DNA of 64,000 nt from Pseudazoarcus sp963975885 (GTDB lineage: Bacteria > Pseudomonadota > Gammaproteobacteria > Burkholderiales > Rhodocyclaceae): positions 1 to 64,000 of the forward strand of contig CAXBIS010000012.1 in NCBI GenBank assembly GCA_963975885.1. The letters run 5' to 3'. The notes beneath the pieces are model-generated. The model made no database searches and was not told where the DNA came from. It saw only the letters and a program-made list of their open reading frames with translations. Each line of letters begins with the position of its first letter. Within the stretch, counting starts at the first letter, position 1. The position numbers and the translations under genes are program-made. Of this stretch, positions 60,208 to 64,000 are shown one piece after another.

Positions 60208-61839
60208 ATGGATTTCGAGATTCCGGAAACCCTGGCGAACAAGCTGCTCGATTGCGTCGACGCGGCCAGCCCGCTGGGCCGTCGCCTTGCCCAGACCGGC
60301 ATCTACCATGGTCGCAGCGTGGTGCCGAGCCGGCTGTTCGACGTGTCCGACCTGGAAGCCTTCCACGCGCTGTGCGAGCACGAGGGCGAGCACGCGACAA
60401 TGCTGCAGATCTCCGCGCTGCGCCGCATCCGCAGCGAGCCCGCGGGCATCGCCGTGGACGATCTCGAGGTCTTCATCCCGGCGCTGGTCGCCTATCTGTT
60501 CAAGGACGTGCGCGACGGCTGGCTCTACCGTCGCAACAAGGACGGCGTGATGCTGCCCTGGCTGGTCAGCTACGTGCGCCTGTTCAACCCCGAACAGGGC
60601 TCGCCCTACGTCATCGTGGGCCTGATGGCCAACACCATCTGGTCGGCGCACAACGAGGTCTCCGACGACCCGATGAGCCGCCACGGTGGCATGACCAACG
60701 CCATCGTGTTCTACAAGCACGACCTGCAGGGCAAGACCGTGCCCGACCTGCTCGCCGAACGCGGCTACTTCAAGGAAACCGATGAGTTGCGGCGCGATTA
60801 CCAGGCGCACGAGGATCGCTTCCTCGCCATGCAGCCGGCCTTCGGCGAACAGTTCGCGTGCCGCAACGCGATGTTCCTCGCGCGTGGACCGCAGCACACC
60901 GAGTTCATGAAGATGCCGCGCGGCAAGGTTGCCAAATGCGTCAACGACGAGGGCGTGCTCGAGCGCAGCTTCGACCTCAACGCCGACACCAGTTTCTGGC
61001 GCGAGCTGGGCATACCGGTGGGTTTCGATCGCGTGCCGCTGCACTGCTATCTGTACCTGTTCCACCTCGAACTGCACCGCAACGTGTGGGTGCATGTGCA
61101 GAACCTCGAACGCTACGAGTACAAGCCCGAGTTGCGCGAGAAGCTGGTGCTGCCCGACTCGCACCGCGATCTCATCGACATCCTCACCTCGGATCTCGAA
61201 GTGCTGGTCGACGACATCGTCGAGGGCAAGTCCGGCGGCACCATCATTCTGTGTCAGGGCGCGCCCGGCCTGGGCAAGACGCTGACCGCCGAGGTCTATT
61301 CCGAGGTCGTCGGCAAGCCGCTGTACCGCGTCCACTCGGGCCAGCTCGGCATCACCGCCGAATCGGTCGAGGCCAATCTGTCGACGATCCTGCAGCGCGC
61401 CGCACGCTGGGACGCGATCATGCTGCTCGACGAGGCCGACGTATACATCCGCTGCCGCGACAACGACCTGCAGCACAACGCCATCGTCGCCGAATTCCTG
61501 CGCACGCTCGAATACTTCGACGGTCTGCTGTTCATGACGACCAACCGCGACGACGACGTCGACGACGCCATCCTGTCGCGCTGCATCGCCACCATCAAGT
61601 ACGACGTCCCGCCGCGCGACGCCGCCATCCGCCTGTGGCACACGCTCGCGGACCAGTTCGATGTCGAGCTGCCCGAGGGTCTGGTCGAGACGCTGGCCGA
61701 CACCTACAGTGATGCGAGCGGCCGCGACATCAAGGAGCTGCTCAAGCTCACCGCACGTTTTTGCCGCAGCAAGGACATTCCGTTGTCGGAAGAGGCCTTC
61801 GCGCAGTGCGCGGTGTTCCGCGGCGTGGGCGGCCACTGA
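60208..61839 (+). CDS. AAA+ ATPase with an uncharacterised N-terminal half
   Basis: A 543-residue protein from the ATG at 60208. The N-terminal ~330 residues (DFEIPETLANKLLDCVDAAS, WLVSYVRLFNPEQGSPYVIVGLMANTIWSAHNEVSDDP, FRCRN-like and HCYLYLFHLELHRNVWVHVQNLE segments) match no family I know. The C-terminal third is an FtsH/spastin-type AAA+ module: Walker A GAPGLGKTLTAE (about 351-362), Walker B IMLLDEADVYI (about 410), sensor 1 LFMTTNRDDDVDDAILSRC. It probably unfolds or remodels a protein or nucleic-acid complex. Longer frames reaching 59713 lack coding character. Confidence 0.75.
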   Translation: MDFEIPETLANKLLDCVDAASPLGRRLAQTGIYHGRSVVPSRLFDVSDLEAFHALCEHEGEHATMLQISALRRIRSEPAGIAVDDLEVFIPALVAYLFKDVRDGWLYRRNKDGVMLPWLVSYVRLFNPEQGSPYVIVGLMANTIWSAHNEVSDDPMSRHGGMTNAIVFYKHDLQGKTVPDLLAERGYFKETDELRRDYQAHEDRFLAMQPAFGEQFACRNAMFLARGPQHTEFMKMPRGKVAKCVNDEGVLERSFDLNADTSFWRELGIPVGFDRVPLHCYLYLFHLELHRNVWVHVQNLERYEYKPELREKLVLPDSHRDLIDILTSDLEVLVDDIVEGKSGGTIILCQGAPGLGKTLTAEVYSEVVGKPLYRVHSGQLGITAESVEANLSTILQRAARWDAIMLLDEADVYIRCRDNDLQHNAIVAEFLRTLEYFDGLLFMTTNRDDDVDDAILSRCIATIKYDVPPRDAAIRLWHTLADQFDVELPEGLVETLADTYSDASGRDIKELLKLTARFCRSKDIPLSEEAFAQCAVFRGVGGH

Positions 61840-61887
61840 GTCATCGCTGAGCGGCGGTTGTGGACATCGAAGTCCGGGCGGACCGCC

Positions 61888-63528
61888 TCAGGCGGTGTCG
61901 CCGGCTTCGAGTTCCAGCAGTTTCGCCGCGCGCGTCGACATCACCAGCATCAGCTTCATGCCCGCGCGCGTGGCGCCGACGAAGAGCTTGCGCTGCGCGC
62001 GTGGGTCCAGCGTCTCGAAGTCGATCTCGGTGAAGATCACGCAGGGGGCGGCCTGGCCCTTGAAGCGGTGCACCGAGTCGATGAGGAAGTCGCCCTGCGT
62101 GTATTCGGGTGAGCCGACCAGATCGTAGCGCCCGGTGAAGGCGCGCAACGAGTGCTGGCCGAGGCGCGCGAGTGGGGTGAAGCACGAATTCTCGCGTCCG
62201 CGAAAGGTGACGATGGCGATGTGCTCGCGCCGGAAGCCCAGCCCGATCGCGCGCGTGATGGCGCGGCGCGTGCGCTCCATCAGTTGCGCCGAGTCGTCCC
62301 AGGTCGACACTTCCACGTCGGAGTCGGCCAGCGGGCTGCCGGCATCGAACGGCGTGTGCGGCTGCAGGCTGCGATTGAGCAGCGCGACGATGTCGGCCGG
62401 GCTGCGGTAGTTGCGCTCGCTGGTGATCCGCACCCAGCCCGGCAGGTCCACCTCCGCGCGCTCGTAGAGATTCTGCATCGGATCTTCCAGCCACCACGCG
62501 CGGCCGTAATGCGGGATCAACCGAAGCAGCGCATCGCGCCAGGCCGGCGTGAAGTCCTGACCTTCGTCGACGATCAGTTCCTCGTACTGCGGCTGCGTTT
62601 CGAGCGTGGCGAAGTCGCTCTCCAGCCGCGCGAAGGCGTTTGGCGCGGAGAAATCCGGCGGCTGGCCGGCGGCCGAGAGCATGCGGTCGCAGAGCTGGTG
62701 GTAGGTGACCACGTCCGCGCCGGGCGGGGCGATGCGCGCGATGTGGTCGGCCAGCGGACGGTTGTAGCAGACATACAGCGGGCGGCGCCCGGCCGCGAGC
62801 GCGTCGCGCAGCACCGCCAGCGCGAGCTGGGTCTTGCCGCTGCCGGCGGTGCCGGTGACGCGCAGGCGATGGGGCTGCACCTCGATGCGTCGCGCCCATT
62901 CGGCCAACCCGCCGGCGAGCCGCGTGTACAGCGTCGTGGCCTGGCCGACCAGCGCGCTGGCGTCCGCTTCCAGCCGCAGTTCATCGGCGAAGAAGCGTTC
63001 CAGGCGCGCGACGTTTGCCGGGTCGGGAGTGTCCGCGGCGAGAAGCTCGACCACGCTCGTGATCAGGCGCTCACGCATGTTGGAATCGACGATGCGCGAC
63101 GGGTCGAGGCCGGCCGTGCCGGGTGCGCGAACGACGTGGTCGGGACAGTACAGCAGCAGGTCCAGTTCCGGCGCCTCGCCGTCCGGCAGGGCAGCCAGGC
63201 GCGCGCGCAGGTGATCGGCGGTGCGAGCCAGCTCCACGCTGACCTTGCGCCGCGTGCGGATGTGGCGTTTGACCAGTCCCTCGTCGGTTTCGTCGAGAAA
63301 GCCGGCGACCTGCTCGACCAGCAGCACGCGGGCCGAGGGGCCGATGACGACAAAATCGACGCTGCCGAAGAGCAGCGTCTCGTGCGCGGCGCGCGTCCAG
63401 TGGATGCCGTGGAAGACCGTGAATTCGGCCGGCAGTCGTTCGGCGAGTTCGGCCAGGGTGTCGAGCTTGCGTGCCAGCGCCCCGGAAGCGGGGATGCTGC
63501 GCCAGCCGTCAGGGTGAATGCGGGGCAT
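61888..63528 (-). CDS. NERD-domain UvrD-like helicase
   Basis: A 546-residue protein from the ATG at 63528 (MPRIHPDGWRSIP). The N-terminal ~110 residues look like a NERD nuclease-related domain (VFHGIHWTRAAHETLLFGSVDFVVIGPSARVLLVEQ). The helicase core follows: motif I GTAGSGKTQLA (about 220-230), motif II LIVDEGQDF, motif IV-like WVRITSERNYRSP, and SVHRFKGQAAPCVIFTEID with VGATRAGMKLMLV at the C-terminus. NERD-UvrD proteins are superfamily 1 helicases implicated in DNA repair or defence. It converges on the AAA+ gene with a 48-bp gap. Confidence 0.88.
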   Translation of the reverse strand: MPRIHPDGWRSIPASGALARKLDTLAELAERLPAEFTVFHGIHWTRAAHETLLFGSVDFVVIGPSARVLLVEQVAGFLDETDEGLVKRHIRTRRKVSVELARTADHLRARLAALPDGEAPELDLLLYCPDHVVRAPGTAGLDPSRIVDSNMRERLITSVVELLAADTPDPANVARLERFFADELRLEADASALVGQATTLYTRLAGGLAEWARRIEVQPHRLRVTGTAGSGKTQLALAVLRDALAAGRRPLYVCYNRPLADHIARIAPPGADVVTYHQLCDRMLSAAGQPPDFSAPNAFARLESDFATLETQPQYEELIVDEGQDFTPAWRDALLRLIPHYGRAWWLEDPMQNLYERAEVDLPGWVRITSERNYRSPADIVALLNRSLQPHTPFDAGSPLADSDVEVSTWDDSAQLMERTRRAITRAIGLGFRREHIAIVTFRGRENSCFTPLARLGQHSLRAFTGRYDLVGSPEYTQGDFLIDSVHRFKGQAAPCVIFTEIDFETLDPRAQRKLFVGATRAGMKLMLVMSTRAAKLLELEAGDTA

Positions 63529-63567
63529 GGTCGAGACCACGGGGTCGGCGATGCCCCATGGTACTCG

Positions 63568-63595
63568 CAGCCGCCCGCCGGCTGGCGGGCGGCTG
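63568..63595 (-). terminator. Strong hairpin between the Hsp20 and helicase genes
   Basis: The perfect 12-bp stem cagccgcccgcc / ggcgggcggctg with a GGCT loop starts 9 bp after the hsp20 stop. No U-run follows. It could separate the two leftward genes. Confidence 0.6.
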
Positions 63596-63604
63596 TGGGG
63601 CGCT

Positions 63605-63973
63605 TCAGGCGGCCTGCACCTCGATGCGGCGTGGTTGCGCGTGAGCGTGCTTGGGGATGCGCACATTGAGCACGCCGTCGCGCAGTTCCGCGGTGATGGC
63701 CGAGCTGTCCAGTTCAGTGCTCAGCGTGAAGGCGCGGCGATAGCGCGCGACGCCGATCTCGGCCCAGGACGCGTCCATGCCCTCGGGCGTGTCGACGACG
63801 ATTTCGCCCTCGATGCGCAGCGCGTCTCCGTCGACGTCGATCGCGAGCTTGTCGCGGGGCACGCCGGGCAGGTCGGCGCGCAGGGTGATGCCCCCGCTAT
63901 CTTCGAACACATCGACGCGCGGCTGCAGCGCCGGTGCTTCCTGTGCCTTGCGGTTTTCCTTGGTTTCGCTCAT
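63605..63973 (-). CDS. Hsp20/alpha-crystallin small heat-shock protein
   Basis: A 122-residue chaperone from the ATG at 63973, which has a perfect AGGAGG about 8 bp upstream (an ATG at 63997 would add eight residues). The alpha-crystallin domain reads PRVDVFEDSGGITLRADLPGVPRDKLAIDVDGDALRIEGEI, then RYRRAFTLSTELDSSAITAELRDGVLNVRIPKHAHAQPRRIEV, with the conserved A-x-x-x-n-G-v-L motif. It holds unfolding proteins during heat or oxidative stress. The promoter lies beyond the window, and a partner small heat-shock gene may precede it. Confidence 0.93.
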   Translation of the reverse strand: MSETKENRKAQEAPALQPRVDVFEDSGGITLRADLPGVPRDKLAIDVDGDALRIEGEIVVDTPEGMDASWAEIGVARYRRAFTLSTELDSSAITAELRDGVLNVRIPKHAHAQPRRIEVQAA

Positions 63974-64000
63974 GACTCGTTCCTCCTTGATGGTCACTGG

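Overview
The window is GC-rich, about 65% by eye, with two visibly lower-GC patches at the left edge and at about 38.9-43.3 kb. The gene content fits an environmental betaproteobacterium, probably Rhodocyclales-like. The clues are a tandem glycine riboswitch on a dadA-type gene, EarP next to an Arg32-type EF-P, a NorQ/NorD pair, an exosortase-type sorting motif and an HAE1-type RND pump. The taxon is inferred; there is no rRNA or marker gene to fix it, and I found no tRNA gene or CRISPR array.

Layout. 0-0.8 kb: the C-terminal part of a multi-HTH, possibly TniQ/TnsD-like protein, the end of an accessory element that runs off the window. 0.9-10.7 kb: DMT exporter, D-amino-acid dehydrogenase under a glycine riboswitch, an exosortase-H-like sorted protein, a Fur-box-controlled TonB siderophore receptor with a PepSY membrane reductase and a tiny membrane protein, an HDOD protein and AlkB. 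10.7-17.6 kb: thiamine-binding protein, aspartoacylase-like hydrolase, two split-barrel flavoproteins (one fused to GAF), a TPP-dependent E1 alpha/beta pair without E2, and glutaryl-CoA dehydrogenase. 17.6-22.2 kb: rdgC, an SRPBCC protein, an RsuA-type pseudouridine synthase, and earP with efp. 22.3-26.2 kb: a lipoprotein, an orphan DUF697 protein and two different GTPases. 26.4-33.9 kb: HDAC-like hydrolase, ahpC/ahpF, glyoxalase-like protein, aldo/keto reductase divergent from arsR-arsH, two Roadblock-like proteins and a bacterial PH protein. 34-38.9 kb: norQ/norD-like pair, TPR protein, DUF2165 protein.

38.9-43.15 kb is the most unusual block: four co-directional, translationally coupled lower-GC genes. 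They encode a QueC-like enzyme, a DUF6884-like plus GIY-YIG-like fusion, a SIR2-like plus P-loop nucleotide-kinase fusion, and a nucleoside 2-deoxyribosyltransferase. An 18-bp perfect inverted repeat brackets them. I read this as a candidate anti-phage or nucleotide-based conflict system that I cannot match to a described one.

43.3-51.5 kb: ExoD-like protein, a complete RND tripartite pump with a divergent TetR repressor and a clear operator, and a DUF481 outer-membrane protein. 51.6-59.9 kb: a small NRPS locus with a gp88-like Cys-rich protein, an A-T-C-T-C synthetase lacking one A domain, a stand-alone A-T protein whose A domain has lost the amino-binding Asp, and a NeuD-like acyltransferase. 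It ends in a 15-bp hairpin beside what looks like a decayed Sfp-type phosphopantetheinyl transferase. 60.2-64 kb: an AAA+ ATPase with an unusual N-terminal half, a NERD/UvrD-like helicase and an Hsp20 chaperone.
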